A stretch of 64,000 bases of DNA from Bacteroides ndongoniae (GCF_900108345.1 NZ_FNVV01000014.1:1054001-1118000), one strand, 5' to 3'; shown: positions 1-8,653, numbered from the stretch's first letter. Notes: generated by a model from the letters alone, not told the origin. Numbers and translations are program-made.

Positions 1-653
1 CAGCGCAGGTCAATCTCCTCGGCCGACGGATATGCTTTCTTGTCGAAGGTAAAGAACCGGTCCGGATAGGACTGTCCTGTCTGAAAGTCATTCACAACAA
101 TCAGTGTCGCGTTTTTCCCTCCGCGCTGCGCCATGCTTATCTTCAAAGGGCGGTAGGTGTCTTTCGCCACATACAGGATGATGCACTGCAAGTCCTGATG
201 CGGATCGGCAGCATTCATCACCACTTCATAGGCCGATTTTCCTGCTGCGTTATTCTTACCCATCTTCAGTTTGTAGCCTTGTTTGTACATGTACAGCCAG
301 GCATAAGGATTCAACGACTGAAGCTCTTCCGCAGTAGGTTCCGTGATGTTCACCTCGTCGTTCGAAGCCACATAGCTCCACTGCGTACGACCGTCGAACC
401 AGGTTTTCACTCCTTCGCTTTCGAGGACAAACTTCTCTCCCTTCAGGTAAATGGTACCTTCTGATACTCCCTCGCGGGCACGCACCGTAAACGTTGCTTT
501 GATCCCCCCTGCCTGGCGGAAAGCCTCGGCTGTTCGGTTCATGACTGTCTCTGCCTCTGTCGGTGTCTGCTGGGAGTATGCCGGCAGGGACGTCAGCAAC
601 AGCATGTGGACGACAAGCAGGAAGATATTGATTCGCATTCTGTTCAAACTCAT
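1..653 (-). CDS. LolA-like outer-membrane lipoprotein carrier protein (3' end outside window)
   Basis: Reading the minus strand from ATG at 653 gives an open frame that runs off the left edge, about 217 codons. It begins with a signal peptide (hydrophobic run IFLLVVHMLLLTSL, then AYSQQ), followed by a single beta-rich domain with the pattern of LolA-like proteins: an alternating sheet early on (IKATFTVRAREG, GTIYLKGEKFVLE), then TWFDGRTQWSY. In the family this domain binds the acyl chains of lipoproteins in the periplasm and hands them to the outer membrane. It lies 36 bp downstream of ftsK on the same strand, an order I know from other Bacteroides, so the two are probably co-transcribed. A second ATG at 638 is an alternative start. 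The assignment rests on overall pattern and context rather than a catalytic motif. Confidence 0.75.
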   Translation of the reverse strand, partial: MSLNRMRINIFLLVVHMLLLTSLPAYSQQTPTEAETVMNRTAEAFRQAGGIKATFTVRAREGVSEGTIYLKGEKFVLESEGVKTWFDGRTQWSYVASNDEVNITEPTAEELQSLNPYAWLYMYKQGYKLKMGKNNAAGKSAYEVVMNAADPHQDLQCIILYVAKDTYRPLKISMAQRGGKNATLIVVNDFQTGQSYPDRFFTFDKKAYPSAEEIDLR

Positions 654-689
654 ATCCAATAAAAGAACTAAAGAAAAGAAAACAAGCGA

Positions 690-3230
690 TTATTGCAGAT
701 TGTTCAGCCGCATTTCCAGATCGGTTTCGTCCATGCAGCATACCTCACGGGGCTTGCTGCCTTGGGCCGGGCCCACAATACCCGCTTTCTCCAGCTGGTC
801 CATAATGCGTCCTGCACGGTTGTAACCAATGGAGAACTTACGCTGAATCAGCGAGGTAGAGCCCTGCTGGTGAACAACTATCAGACGGGCTGCATCTTCG
901 AACAGCGGATCCAAGCGTCCCATATCCACATCGCCCAAATCGCCACCGGCATTCTCGTCCACATATTCGGGCAGATAGAAGGCGGTCGGGTAACCCTGCT
1001 GACGGGCAATGAACTTAGTAATCTCTGCCACCTCGGGCGTATCGATAAAGGCACACTGCACACGCACCGGATCGGCTCCCTGCAAGAACAGCATATCGCC
1101 CCGGCCAATGAGCTGATTGGCTCCCGGACGGTCGAGAATGGTTCGTGAGTCGACCATAGCCGACACCCTGAAAGCGATACGAGCCGGGAAGTTGGCTTTA
1201 ATGGTACCTGTAATGATGTTGGTTGTAGGACGCTGGGTAGCAATAATCATGTGGATACCGACCGCACGCGCCAGCTGGGCGATGCGGGCTATCGGAAGCT
1301 CGACATCCTTGCCCGCCGTCATAATCAGGTCACCGAACTCATCGATCACAACCACGATATAAGGCATATATTTGTGTCCTTTCTCAGGGTTCAGACGACG
1401 GTTAATGAACTTCTCATTGTACTCCTTGATGTTGCGCACGTGTGCTGCCTTCAGCAGGTCGTAGCGTGTATCCATCTCGACACAAAGCGAGTTGAGGGTC
1501 TGTACCACCTTTGTCACATCGGTGATGATGGCATCTTCTCCGTCGGGCAGTTTGGCAAGGAAATGGTGCTCGATGACGGAATAAATGCTGAACTCTACTT
1601 TCTTCGGGTCGACCAACACAAACTTCAATTCGGCCGGATGCTTTTTATAAAGCAGGGAGGTGATGATAGCATTCAGACCTACCGACTTACCTTGACCGGT
1701 GGCACCGGCTACCAGTACGTGCGGCATCTTGGCCAGGTCTACCATAAAGACCTCGTTCGTAATGGTCTTACCCAACGCGATAGGCAGTTCGTAGGTCGAT
1801 TCCTGGAACTTCTTGCTGCCTATGATGCTCTGCCCCGACACGATCTTCGGATTGGAGTTCGGCACCTCGATACCGATTGTTCCCTTACCGGGGATGGGGG
1901 CTATAATACGGATACCCAAGGCCGAAAGGCTTAAGGCAATATCATCTTCCAGACCACGGATTTTGGAGATACGCACCCCTTGTTCGGGCGTAATCTCGTA
2001 TAGGGTTACGGTAGGTCCGACGGTCGCCTTTATGGTACTGATTTCGATGCCAAAGCTGCGCAGCGTGTTCACAATCTTGTCCTTATTGGCATTCTGCTCG
2101 TCCATGTCGATGGTAGGTCCATTGTCGTCGTAGTGCTTCATCAGGTCGATTGTCGGGAAATGATAATTCTCCAGGTCAAGGCGCGGATTGTAAGGCTCCA
2201 GCTCCGGACCGTGGTATTCCTCTTCGTCCTCTCCAGCCTCTACTTCGAAGCCCGGTTCCTTGGCAGTTTCGGCCTTGTGCTGGGGTTCGGCCGGTTCGGG
2301 TTCGGGCGTTTCGATAGTCATTGTCACTTCATCGTCGCCCCGCTTCTGACGTCTTTCCTCCGGATGACTACCGCCTAAGTCCAATGTTATCTGATTGTCT
2401 TCAGATTCCTTGGTAGCATGTTCTTCCTCGTGGCGCGGAGCATCTTCTGCCGCTTCTGCCACGTGGTTGTCTGCCGCTTCAGCTTCCTCGGGCACGGATG
2501 CAGGGGCCTCCTTCACGGCCTTACGCTTGCCCTTGACGGTCCACGAGTCGGTAAACTCTTCGGGCACCTCGCCTTCGGCACTTGCCTTTGCCTGCTTTTT
2601 CTTCAGGAAATTCAGCGAGAACAGCCCACGCAACCAGATAATGGTACGCGCGCTAAGATAGATAAGGAAACAGATGGCTGTGAACAGCAGAATCATCCAC
2701 ACGCCCGGCACTCCCACCTGGGACACGAGCCAGTTACTGACATTATAGCCGTGCATACCGCCCAGATAGAGGAAGGAGTCCTTGTACTGGTCCATAAATA
2801 CAAACCCGAAAAAGACGGAGAACCACACCAGCAGCAGCGCACAGCCTATGAACCACTTCCACAGCCGCACCACGCGCACCTTCATCAGCTTCAGTCCGGC
2901 CACGGCCAGAAATACCAAAATAAAGAAGGACGACACTCCGAAGCAGTCGTTTATCAAGTAGCTGGCCAGCTGCGCCCCGCGCGATCCGGCATAATTCTTC
3001 ACTCCATTGTTCACCGAAGCCAACTCCTGCGCATTGCCGCTGTCGATGATGCTCTGGTCGGCTGCCCCTGTAAAGAAGAACGAAGAAAAAGCCAGCAACA
3101 AGTAGACGGAAAAAATCACCAGTACCAGTCCTATAACAAAGCGGATAGTCTCACTTCGGAATGCAGAAACGATTTTCTGATACAGTGTCGGTTTCTGCTC
3201 CGTATCTTTAGTTGTACCTTTTTTTGCCAT
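690..3230 (-). CDS. ftsK: DNA translocase FtsK/SpoIIIE
   Basis: 846 residues, a normal length for a Bacteroidetes FtsK. It is the septal double-stranded DNA pump that segregates chromosome termini and activates XerCD at dif. The N-terminal 200 residues hold four hydrophobic membrane segments. An acidic, low-complexity linker follows (about 215-345, rich in E, A and P). The motor then carries Walker A GATGQGKSVG near residue 507, Walker B VVVIDEFGDL, and IATQRP. A C-terminal winged-helix gamma domain (about 770-846, HQQGSTSLIQRKFSIGYNRA) would read KOPS-like DNA motifs. The linker is short compared with E. coli FtsK. The start is supported by a purine-rich GGGAGA 8 bp upstream. The LolA-like gene follows at once. 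Identification is very secure. Confidence 0.97.
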   Translation of the reverse strand: MAKKGTTKDTEQKPTLYQKIVSAFRSETIRFVIGLVLVIFSVYLLLAFSSFFFTGAADQSIIDSGNAQELASVNNGVKNYAGSRGAQLASYLINDCFGVSSFFILVFLAVAGLKLMKVRVVRLWKWFIGCALLLVWFSVFFGFVFMDQYKDSFLYLGGMHGYNVSNWLVSQVGVPGVWMILLFTAICFLIYLSARTIIWLRGLFSLNFLKKKQAKASAEGEVPEEFTDSWTVKGKRKAVKEAPASVPEEAEAADNHVAEAAEDAPRHEEEHATKESEDNQITLDLGGSHPEERRQKRGDDEVTMTIETPEPEPAEPQHKAETAKEPGFEVEAGEDEEEYHGPELEPYNPRLDLENYHFPTIDLMKHYDDNGPTIDMDEQNANKDKIVNTLRSFGIEISTIKATVGPTVTLYEITPEQGVRISKIRGLEDDIALSLSALGIRIIAPIPGKGTIGIEVPNSNPKIVSGQSIIGSKKFQESTYELPIALGKTITNEVFMVDLAKMPHVLVAGATGQGKSVGLNAIITSLLYKKHPAELKFVLVDPKKVEFSIYSVIEHHFLAKLPDGEDAIITDVTKVVQTLNSLCVEMDTRYDLLKAAHVRNIKEYNEKFINRRLNPEKGHKYMPYIVVVIDEFGDLIMTAGKDVELPIARIAQLARAVGIHMIIATQRPTTNIITGTIKANFPARIAFRVSAMVDSRTILDRPGANQLIGRGDMLFLQGADPVRVQCAFIDTPEVAEITKFIARQQGYPTAFYLPEYVDENAGGDLGDVDMGRLDPLFEDAARLIVVHQQGSTSLIQRKFSIGYNRAGRIMDQLEKAGIVGPAQGSKPREVCCMDETDLEMRLNNLQ

Positions 3231-3387
3231 GAATTAAATCTCCCTATTATAATAATGTATAGAAAGTCTGCCCGGGTTTGCCGCAAACCGCCCGTTGCTC
3301 CCCCTTGCAAAAGGAGCAGCCGATACCGGCACTTCCCTAGCTCCGTACGGAGAAGATCTGTACCCAAACAGCCCTTTAAGTTCGGTG

Positions 3388-3395
3388 CAAAAGTA
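3388..3395 (-). promoter_or_regulatory. Candidate -7 box for ftsK
   Basis: The minus strand reads TACTTTTG, a perfect match to the Bacteroides -7 consensus TAnnTTTG, about 158 bp upstream of the ftsK start. No clear -33 TTTG is present at the right distance (CTTTAG near 3420 is the nearest), so this is only a candidate. It would give ftsK a leader of about 150 nt, in which I see no recognisable RNA element. Confidence 0.3.
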
Positions 3396-3596
3396 ATAAA
3401 TAAACTATAAATTCGGGAACTAAAGAATAGTTTTTCTCGCTGCCCGGTATCGGCGGCGGGCTGAACTCTGCATGTAAAGCGGCCAGCAGTTTGGCAGGCA
3501 CACCACTCAAGCCCAGACAGCCCGTAGATTCCCGAACAAGGCCGACAGGCAATTTTCCTTTACATCGTACCCCCGTCAATACTGGAAGGCTATCAC

Positions 3597-3672
3597 AGTC
3601 GTATACTTAGGCCCCCTCAGTCGTATACTTAGGTACCCTCGGTCGTATACTTAGGGTGTCTAAGTCGTATAG
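3597..3672. repeat. 22-bp tandem repeat array (GTCGTATACTTAGG core)
   Basis: The core GTCGTATACTTAGG starts at 3598, 3620 and 3642, and a partial copy GTCGTATAGG at 3664, so the period is exactly 22 bp. The 8 bp between cores vary (cccctca-type, tacccctc-type). Each unit contains the palindrome GTATAC. The array sits in the 714-bp region between the divergent ftsK and hiuH genes, outside any convincing gene. The rest of that region (3231-3596 and 3673-3873) shows nothing else I can support. Confidence 0.85.
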
Positions 3673-3873
3673 GTTGATTACGACCCTAAAATACACTCTA
3701 AATCAATTGGTTAAACGAACTCATAGAGCAGTCTATCGCCCTAAGAATATTCTTAACGGAACAGACACACACTCCGTCCATCCGACAGATGCCGAAACCG
3801 GCAGTCGGCCCATCGAAAAATATCAGTAAAAGCCTTAATAAAACGGAAAAAGAAGTCCTAAAAAAGAATCAGA

Positions 3874-3904
3874 TTTGTAATGATTACAATTTATATTATC
3901 TTTG
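3874..3904 (+). promoter_or_regulatory. Promoter of hiuH
   Basis: TTTG at 3874-3877, a 19-bp spacer and TATCTTTG at 3897-3904 form a full match to the Bacteroides housekeeping promoter (TTTG / TAnnTTTG). It lies 40 bp upstream of the chosen hiuH start and within an upstream in-frame extension, which supports the later ATG at 3945. Confidence 0.85.
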
Positions 3905-3944
3905 TCACCTAAACCATTATTCATTTCATTTAAACCAACCGACC

Positions 3945-4358
3945 ATGAAAAAACGTATCTATTTATTTGCAACCGCCGTGCTCGTCAGCATCCTGACAGC
4001 CTTCGGCCAGACAAAAGAGTATCAGCTATCGAGCCACATCCTCGACATCAACCAGGGACAGCCTGCTCCCGGAGTCAGAATCACCCTGTCGAAGCAGGAC
4101 AAAGATGCCCAATGGACCGTAGTAGACGAAAAACTGACCGACAAAGACGGCCGGGTGAAAGACTTCCTGGAAAGAGACGGAAACGACCACGCAGGCATCT
4201 ACAAGCTGACCTATCACGTGGCCCCCTACTTCGAGGCACAGAAGCAATCTACGTTCTACCCCTTCATCGAAGTGGTATTCGAAATCAGGGACAACAACCA
4301 CTATCACGTCCCCATCACCCTTTCGCCCTACGGATATTCCACTTACCGGGGCAGCTGA
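3945..4358 (+). CDS. 5-hydroxyisourate hydrolase, periplasmic (transthyretin-like)
   Basis: 137 residues. It hydrolyses 5-hydroxyisourate to OHCU in the urate-to-allantoin route and, by its signal peptide (1 to about 22, MKKRIYLFATAVLVSILTAFG), acts in the periplasm. Visible family marks are the N-terminal SSHILDINQGQPAPGV block, with the active-site histidine at H31, and the C-terminal signature YRGS at 134-137, which separates HIU hydrolases from true transthyretins. The frame is open upstream to 3789, but the ATG at 3945 is chosen because a signal peptide starts there and a promoter lies just ahead. No uricase or OHCU decarboxylase gene is nearby, so the role in this organism may be salvage or detoxification. 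It appears to be monocistronic. Confidence 0.92.
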   Translation: MKKRIYLFATAVLVSILTAFGQTKEYQLSSHILDINQGQPAPGVRITLSKQDKDAQWTVVDEKLTDKDGRVKDFLERDGNDHAGIYKLTYHVAPYFEAQKQSTFYPFIEVVFEIRDNNHYHVPITLSPYGYSTYRGS

Positions 4359-4410
4359 CCTGCCCCGCCATCCTACCGGCAGCCACGCACACCGTCACAT
4401 GATCCGTACA

Positions 4411-4424
4411 TCCTTTGCAAAGGA
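4411..4424. promoter_or_regulatory. Perfect 14-bp palindrome between hiuH and the DUF5063 gene
   Basis: TCCTTTGCAAAGGA reads the same on both strands. It lies 43 bp upstream of the -7 box of the next gene. It could be an operator, or the stem of a weak hairpin at the end of hiuH, but no T-run follows. Function unknown. Confidence 0.3.
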
Positions 4425-4466
4425 GTATATCACACACTTTTTCTAGGAAGAAACAAACCTTTTTCC

Positions 4467-4474
4467 TATCTTTG
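4467..4474 (+). promoter_or_regulatory. -7 box for the DUF5063-exonuclease-rlmI operon
   Basis: TATCTTTG matches TAnnTTTG and lies 43 bp upstream of the start at 4518. There is no TTTG at the -33 position (only a T-rich run at 4438-4442), so the promoter may be weaker or assisted by an activator. Confidence 0.55.
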
Positions 4475-4517
4475 CAAACCAAACATAAGCAGACTAATGC
4501 TTCGAATCTAAAAAGAT

Positions 4518-5102
4518 ATGAAAAAAGAAAGTCAAGTGATATTCGACCGCAATGTAGTGGAATTTGTAACCGTGGCTGCCGAATTTTGTAAATTTCTGGA
4601 GCAGGCCGAGGGCATGAAACGCGCCACATTCGTCGATACATCCTTAAAAATACTGCCATTGCTCTACCTCAAAGCCTCCATGATGCCCAAATGCGAAATG
4701 ATGGGCGAAGACATGCCGGAGAACTTTGTCACGGAAGAGACATACGAAATAGTACGCATGAACCTGGCCGGCATATTGGCCGAAAAGGACGACTACCTGG
4801 ACGTATTCGTGTCGGACATGAAGTACAGCGACCAACCCATCACCAAATATATCTCCGAAGACCTGGCCGACATCTATCAGGACATCAAGGACTTCATCTT
4901 CGTCTTCCAGCTGGGACTGAACGAAACCATGAACGACGCCCTGGCCATCTGTCAGGAGAACTTTGCCCTCTACTGGGGACAAAAGCTGGTGAACACCCTG
5001 CGCGCACTGCACGACGTGAAGTATGCGCAAGCAGACAGTGAAGACGAAAATCCGTCGGACGAGACTGACGACCTCGACTACAACACCGAACACACCCTTT
5101 AA
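4518..5102 (+). CDS. DUF5063 domain-containing protein
   Basis: 194 residues, no signal peptide or membrane segment, so cytoplasmic. I recognise the DUF5063 family from the N-terminal helix with FVTVAAEFCKFLEQ, the segment KILPLLYLKASMMP, and the overall helical, acidic composition. The C-terminus is strongly acidic (DSEDENPSDETDDLDYNT). No biochemical function is known to me. It starts a tight plus-strand group: the gap to the exonuclease gene is 15 bp and from there to rlmI 9 bp, which suggests one operon and a role around RNA metabolism, but that is inference from context only. Confidence 0.85.
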   Translation: MKKESQVIFDRNVVEFVTVAAEFCKFLEQAEGMKRATFVDTSLKILPLLYLKASMMPKCEMMGEDMPENFVTEETYEIVRMNLAGILAEKDDYLDVFVSDMKYSDQPITKYISEDLADIYQDIKDFIFVFQLGLNETMNDALAICQENFALYWGQKLVNTLRALHDVKYAQADSEDENPSDETDDLDYNTEHTL

Positions 5103-5117
5103 CTGCAAGCTGTAATT

Positions 5118-5768
5118 ATGGTAATCAAAAGAACGATCAATAAAGAGGAGCTACAGGACATGCCCAAAGCCCTCTTCCCCGGCCAGATACACGTTGTACA
5201 AACTCCACAAGAAGCCGAACGAGCCGTAGCCTACCTGAAGACCTGCCCGCTGCTGGGCATCGACAGCGAAACACGCCCCTCGTTCACCAAAGGCCACGTC
5301 TACAAAGTGGCACTGCTGCAAATCGCCTCGGACGAGCACTGCTTCCTTTTCCGGCTGAACCTGACAGGCCTCACACTGCCCGTCATTCTGCTGCTGGAAA
5401 ATCCCAACATCATTAAAGTAGGCCTCTCACTGAAAGACGACTTCATGATGCTGCACAAGCGTGCCCCCTTCGAACAGCATTCCTGCATCGAGCTGCAAGA
5501 GTTTGTACGCCCCTTCGGCATTCAGGAGAAAAGCCTGCAGAAGATTTACGGCATCCTGTTCGGAGAGAAAATATCCAAAAGCCAGCGCCTGTCCAACTGG
5601 GAAGCCGACGTACTGACGCTTCCCCAGCAACAATACGCGGCAACCGACGCCTGGGCATGCCTCAACATCTACAACAAGCTGCAGGAACTGAAACGGACGG
5701 GCGACTTCGAAATAGCCCCCGACACCCCGCCAGCCGACAGCACAGAACCCGAAAACCGAACTAATTAA
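5118..5768 (+). CDS. 3'-5' exonuclease, DEDDy family (RNase D / WRN exonuclease-like)
   Basis: 216 residues, a single exonuclease domain without the HRDC domains of full RNase D. The four metal-binding acidic residues can be placed: D49 and E51 in GIDSETRP, D107 or D108 in GLSLKDD, and D177 in QQYAATDAWA with the DEDDy tyrosine at Y173. Such proteins trim 3' ends of RNA or DNA with two divalent metals. It has no export signal. It lies between the DUF5063 gene and rlmI with short gaps, so the operon may handle RNA maturation. Whether RNA or DNA is the substrate cannot be told from sequence. Confidence 0.9.
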   Translation: MVIKRTINKEELQDMPKALFPGQIHVVQTPQEAERAVAYLKTCPLLGIDSETRPSFTKGHVYKVALLQIASDEHCFLFRLNLTGLTLPVILLLENPNIIKVGLSLKDDFMMLHKRAPFEQHSCIELQEFVRPFGIQEKSLQKIYGILFGEKISKSQRLSNWEADVLTLPQQQYAATDAWACLNIYNKLQELKRTGDFEIAPDTPPADSTEPENRTN

Positions 5769-5777
5769 AATAAATCC

Positions 5778-6959
5778 ATGTATAAAGTATATCTGAAACC
5801 CGGCAAGGAAGAATCCCTGAAACGTTTTCACCCTTGGGTATTCTCCGGCGCCATCGCCCGCATTGACGGAGAGCCGATAGAAGGCGAAGTAGTAGAGATC
5901 TACACTTCGAAGAACGAATTCATAGCCAAAGGCCATTGGCAAATAGGCAGCATCGCCGTACGGGTACTGACATTCAATCAGGACGAAACGATCGACACCG
6001 ATTTCTGGAAACGGAAATTGCAGATAGCCTACAACATGCGCCGCAGTATCGGCATTGCCGAAGCACCCGACAACAACACCTACCGCCTGGTACATGGCGA
6101 AGGCGACAACCTGCCCGGACTGGTGATAGACATTTATGCACGGACCGCCGTCATGCAGGCCCACTCTGCAGGAATGCACCTGGAACGCATGACCATAGCC
6201 GAAGCACTGGCCGAAATGATGGGCAACCAGATCGACAACATCTATTACAAATCGGAAACGACACTGCCCTTCAAAGCCGACCTCTTCCCTGAAAACGGAT
6301 TTCTGCGCGGAGGCAGCACGGACAACATCGCTACCGAATACGGCCTGAAGTTCCATATCGACTGGCTGAAAGGACAAAAGACTGGTTTCTTCGTCGACCA
6401 ACGCGAAAACCGTGCCCTGCTGGAACGCTATGCAAAGGGCCGCAACGTACTGAACATGTTCTGCTACACCGGCGGATTCTCGGTCTACGCCATGCGTGGA
6501 GGAGCCAAGCTGGTACACTCGGTAGACAGTTCGGCCAAAGCCATCGACCTGACCAACAAGAACATGAAGCTGAACTTCCCTGGCGACACCCGTCACGCTG
6601 CCTATGCCGAAGACGCCTTTAAGTACCTCGACCGCATGGGCGACCAGTACGACCTCATTATCCTCGATCCACCCGCTTTCGCCAAGCATCGCGACGCCTT
6701 GCGCAACGCACTCCAGGGCTACCGGAAGCTGAACGTGAAAGCATTCGAGAAAATCAAGCCGGGCGGCATCCTGTTCACTTTCTCGTGCTCGCAGGCAGTC
6801 AGCAAGGAGAACTTCCGTACGGCCGTATTCACCGCAGCCGCCATGTCGGGACGCAGCGTACGCATCTTGCACCAGCTCACCCAGCCTGCCGACCACCCGG
6901 TCAACATCTATCACCCCGAAGGTGAATACCTGAAAGGACTGGTACTCTACGTAGAATAA
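5778..6959 (+). CDS. rlmI: 23S rRNA (cytosine-C5) methyltransferase, RlmI family
   Basis: 393 residues. An N-terminal PUA RNA-binding domain (about 1-75, HPWVFSGAI) is followed by a central EEHEE-like region and a Rossmann methyltransferase domain. The SAM-binding motif is NMFCYTGGFSVYAMRGGA near residue 230, and motif IV is LIILDPPAF. The catalytic cysteine is in FSCSQ. In E. coli RlmI methylates C1962 of 23S rRNA with S-adenosylmethionine, and the length and domain order match. It is the last gene of its operon and is followed within 35 bp by a strong terminator. Long open frames on the opposite strand are coding shadows. Confidence 0.93.
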   Translation: MYKVYLKPGKEESLKRFHPWVFSGAIARIDGEPIEGEVVEIYTSKNEFIAKGHWQIGSIAVRVLTFNQDETIDTDFWKRKLQIAYNMRRSIGIAEAPDNNTYRLVHGEGDNLPGLVIDIYARTAVMQAHSAGMHLERMTIAEALAEMMGNQIDNIYYKSETTLPFKADLFPENGFLRGGSTDNIATEYGLKFHIDWLKGQKTGFFVDQRENRALLERYAKGRNVLNMFCYTGGFSVYAMRGGAKLVHSVDSSAKAIDLTNKNMKLNFPGDTRHAAYAEDAFKYLDRMGDQYDLIILDPPAFAKHRDALRNALQGYRKLNVKAFEKIKPGGILFTFSCSQAVSKENFRTAVFTAAAMSGRSVRILHQLTQPADHPVNIYHPEGEYLKGLVLYVE

Positions 6960-6991
6960 AAAAACATCCGATTATTTAAAAAGATAACAGA

Positions 6992-7018
6992 AAAGGGGCT
7001 ATACGGCCCCTTTATTCT
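6992..7018 (+). terminator. Intrinsic terminator after rlmI
   Basis: AAAGGGGC (6992-6999), loop TATACG and GCCCCTTT (7006-7013) form an eight-pair stem followed by TATTCTT. The stem is GC-rich and close to the rlmI stop, a standard Rho-independent terminator. Confidence 0.85.
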
Positions 7019-7056
7019 TAAATAGAGTTAAGAAAAGGCATTTTTTGGCCGTTTTA

Positions 7057-7074
7057 TTATGTTATATAACATAA
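7057..7074. promoter_or_regulatory. 18-bp perfect palindrome at the -33 position of a promoter
   Basis: TTATGTTATATAACATAA is a perfect inverted repeat. It ends 6 bp before the TACATTTG -7 box at 7081 and so covers the place where -33 TTTG would be. This is the classical location for a repressor site, or for an activator that replaces the -33 contact. Confidence 0.5.
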
Positions 7075-7080
7075 AACCTC

Positions 7081-7088
7081 TACATTTG
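7081..7088 (+). promoter_or_regulatory. -7 box of the putative small RNA
   Basis: TACATTTG matches TAnnTTTG. No -33 TTTG is at the usual distance, and the palindrome at 7057-7074 occupies that position. Transcription would start near 7094. Confidence 0.6.
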
Positions 7089-7093
7089 CACTG

Positions 7094-7161
7094 TGTTTTT
7101 CATGGTATTAGATTTAAGGTTAACAAAGATTGGGTGTCTGGGATAGATACCCTTCTTTTTT
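7094..7161 (+). ncRNA. Putative free-standing small RNA (about 68 nt)
   Basis: Just after the -7 box at 7081 comes an AT-rich stretch, then a hairpin with arms GGGTGTCT (7132-7139) and AGATACCC (7145-7152). It has eight pairs including one G-U and a GGGAT loop, and is followed directly by TTCTTTTTTT, which is the form of an intrinsic terminator. The transcript would be complete within 70 nt and end 220 bp before nupG, which has its own promoter at 7291-7322. No start codon gives a credible peptide. The single-stranded part (ATGGTATTAGATTTAAGGTT at 7102-7121) looks to me like a sequence conserved in Bacteroides leaders, but that is recollection and not verified. It may instead be an attenuated leader of nupG. 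Confidence 0.55.
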
Positions 7162-7290
7162 TATATACCCCTTCAGATTCCATTCCTGCCTTTCCAGGCA
7201 TACGAAACAGGCTGCTTCTGCACACTTTTCCAACCTTCGGAAATATCAAAAAATCCCCTTTCTGGACAGACTAAAAAAAGTGATAGGTTA

Positions 7291-7322
7291 TTTGCATTTC
7301 TCCGACCGGTATCGTACCTTTG
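7291..7322 (+). promoter_or_regulatory. Promoter of nupG
   Basis: TTTG at 7291-7294, a 20-bp spacer and TACCTTTG at 7315-7322 match the Bacteroides consensus. The site is 58 bp upstream of the nupG start. Between the small-RNA terminator (about 7161) and this promoter I see only a short hairpin at 7187-7200. Confidence 0.8.
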
Positions 7323-7380
7323 CAAGACGCTGTACAAAATAGCATTTGTTTATCTTTAAGAATCCAAAACAAGAAAAACT

Positions 7381-8643
7381 ATGAACATCAAAGTCCGCTT
7401 AGTCATTATGAACTTCCTACAGTTCGCCGTGTGGGGAGCTTACCTGACATCCATGGGCAGTTATCTGGTCAACGTCGGTCAAGCAGCACATATCGGAACA
7501 TTCTACGCCATGCAAGGTATCGTTTCCCTATTTATGCCAGCCATTCTGGGTATCATTGCCGACCGCTGGGTACCGGCTCAGAAGCTGTTAAGCTTCAGTC
7601 ACTTTACAGCGGCTTTATTCATGGCATTGGCAGGTTATTACGGCATGACCAGCGGAAGCAATGTCGAATTCGGCATACTTTTTACTTTATACTCGCTAAG
7701 TGTGGCGTTCTATATACCCACCCTTGCACTTTCCAACTCGGTAGCCTATACGGCACTGGACAAAGCCGGGCTTGATACCATCAAGAACTTCCCCCCTATC
7801 CGTATATTCGGTACCATCGGATTCATCTGCTCCATGTGGATGGTGGATATATTGGGACTTCAGAACAATTACGGCCAGTTCTTCGCTTGTGCCCTTATCG
7901 GATTGGTATACGGCGTTTATGCACTGACCCTCCCTGCCTGTCCTGTCAATAAAGGAGGCGAAAGCAAATCACTTACAGAAGCAATGGGGTTGCGTGCCTT
8001 CACATTGTTCAAACAGAAAAAGATGGCTATCTTCTTTATATTCTCCATGCTGTTGGGCGTATCGCTGCAAATCACAAACGGATTTGCCAATCCCTACATC
8101 AGCAGCTTCGGAAGCATTCCCGAATATGCCGAGACCTTCGGTGTACAGCATGCCAATATCCTGATTTCATTGTCACAAATATCCGAAACACTCTGCATAC
8201 TGCTGATCCCATTCTTCCTGAAAAGATTTGGTATCAAGTATGTGATGCTGATTGCCATGTTTGCCTGGGTACTCCGATTTGGTTTGTTCGGTGCTGGCAA
8301 TCCGGGCAGCGGCGTATGGATGTTTATCCTTTCGATGATCGTCTATGGAGTGGCATTCGATTTCTTTAATATATCCGGTTCTCTGTTTGTTGACCGTGAG
8401 ACAGACAAAGGCATACGGTCGAGCGCCCAGGGTCTGTTTGTCATCATGACCAACGGATTCGGTGCAACCATCGGTACATTGGGAGCACAAGCTGTAGTCA
8501 ATCATTTTGTCGACTTCAACAGCGAAGCCCCGCAAATCGAACAATGGCAATATGCATGGTATACCTTTGCCGCTTATGCACTGGTAGTAGCCGTTGTATT
8601 CGCATTTGCCTTCAAATATAAACACCGGCCGGAACAACTATAA
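7381..8643 (+). CDS. nupG: Nucleoside:H+ symporter, NupG/XapB family (MFS)
   Basis: 420 residues with about 12 hydrophobic segments, an inner-membrane major facilitator. The N-terminus (VRLVIMNFLQFAVWGAYLTSMGSYLV) and the loop GIIADRWVPAQKLL are typical of the nucleoside:proton symporter family, which imports purine and pyrimidine ribonucleosides. It has its own promoter and is followed after 10 bp by the BFN-domain gene, so nupG probably leads a longer transcript running through rsmE. Substrate range cannot be read from sequence. An AT-rich 420-bp region precedes it and contains the putative small RNA. Confidence 0.9.
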   Translation: MNIKVRLVIMNFLQFAVWGAYLTSMGSYLVNVGQAAHIGTFYAMQGIVSLFMPAILGIIADRWVPAQKLLSFSHFTAALFMALAGYYGMTSGSNVEFGILFTLYSLSVAFYIPTLALSNSVAYTALDKAGLDTIKNFPPIRIFGTIGFICSMWMVDILGLQNNYGQFFACALIGLVYGVYALTLPACPVNKGGESKSLTEAMGLRAFTLFKQKKMAIFFIFSMLLGVSLQITNGFANPYISSFGSIPEYAETFGVQHANILISLSQISETLCILLIPFFLKRFGIKYVMLIAMFAWVLRFGLFGAGNPGSGVWMFILSMIVYGVAFDFFNISGSLFVDRETDKGIRSSAQGLFVIMTNGFGATIGTLGAQAVVNHFVDFNSEAPQIEQWQYAWYTFAAYALVVAVVFAFAFKYKHRPEQL

Positions 8644-8653
8644 CCGTAACGGA

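Noticed and set aside
3597..3672. 22-bp arrays as CRISPR
   Set aside because: Units are contiguous or nearly so, without unique spacers of 30 bp or more, and no cas genes are present.
5427..6914. 495-codon minus-strand frame opposite rlmI
   Set aside because: It is a shadow of a well-identified gene, with no family pattern and no promoter.
7059..7274. 71-codon plus-strand frame before nupG
   Set aside because: It starts upstream of the -7 box of the putative small RNA and spans its terminator; no ribosome site and no family pattern.
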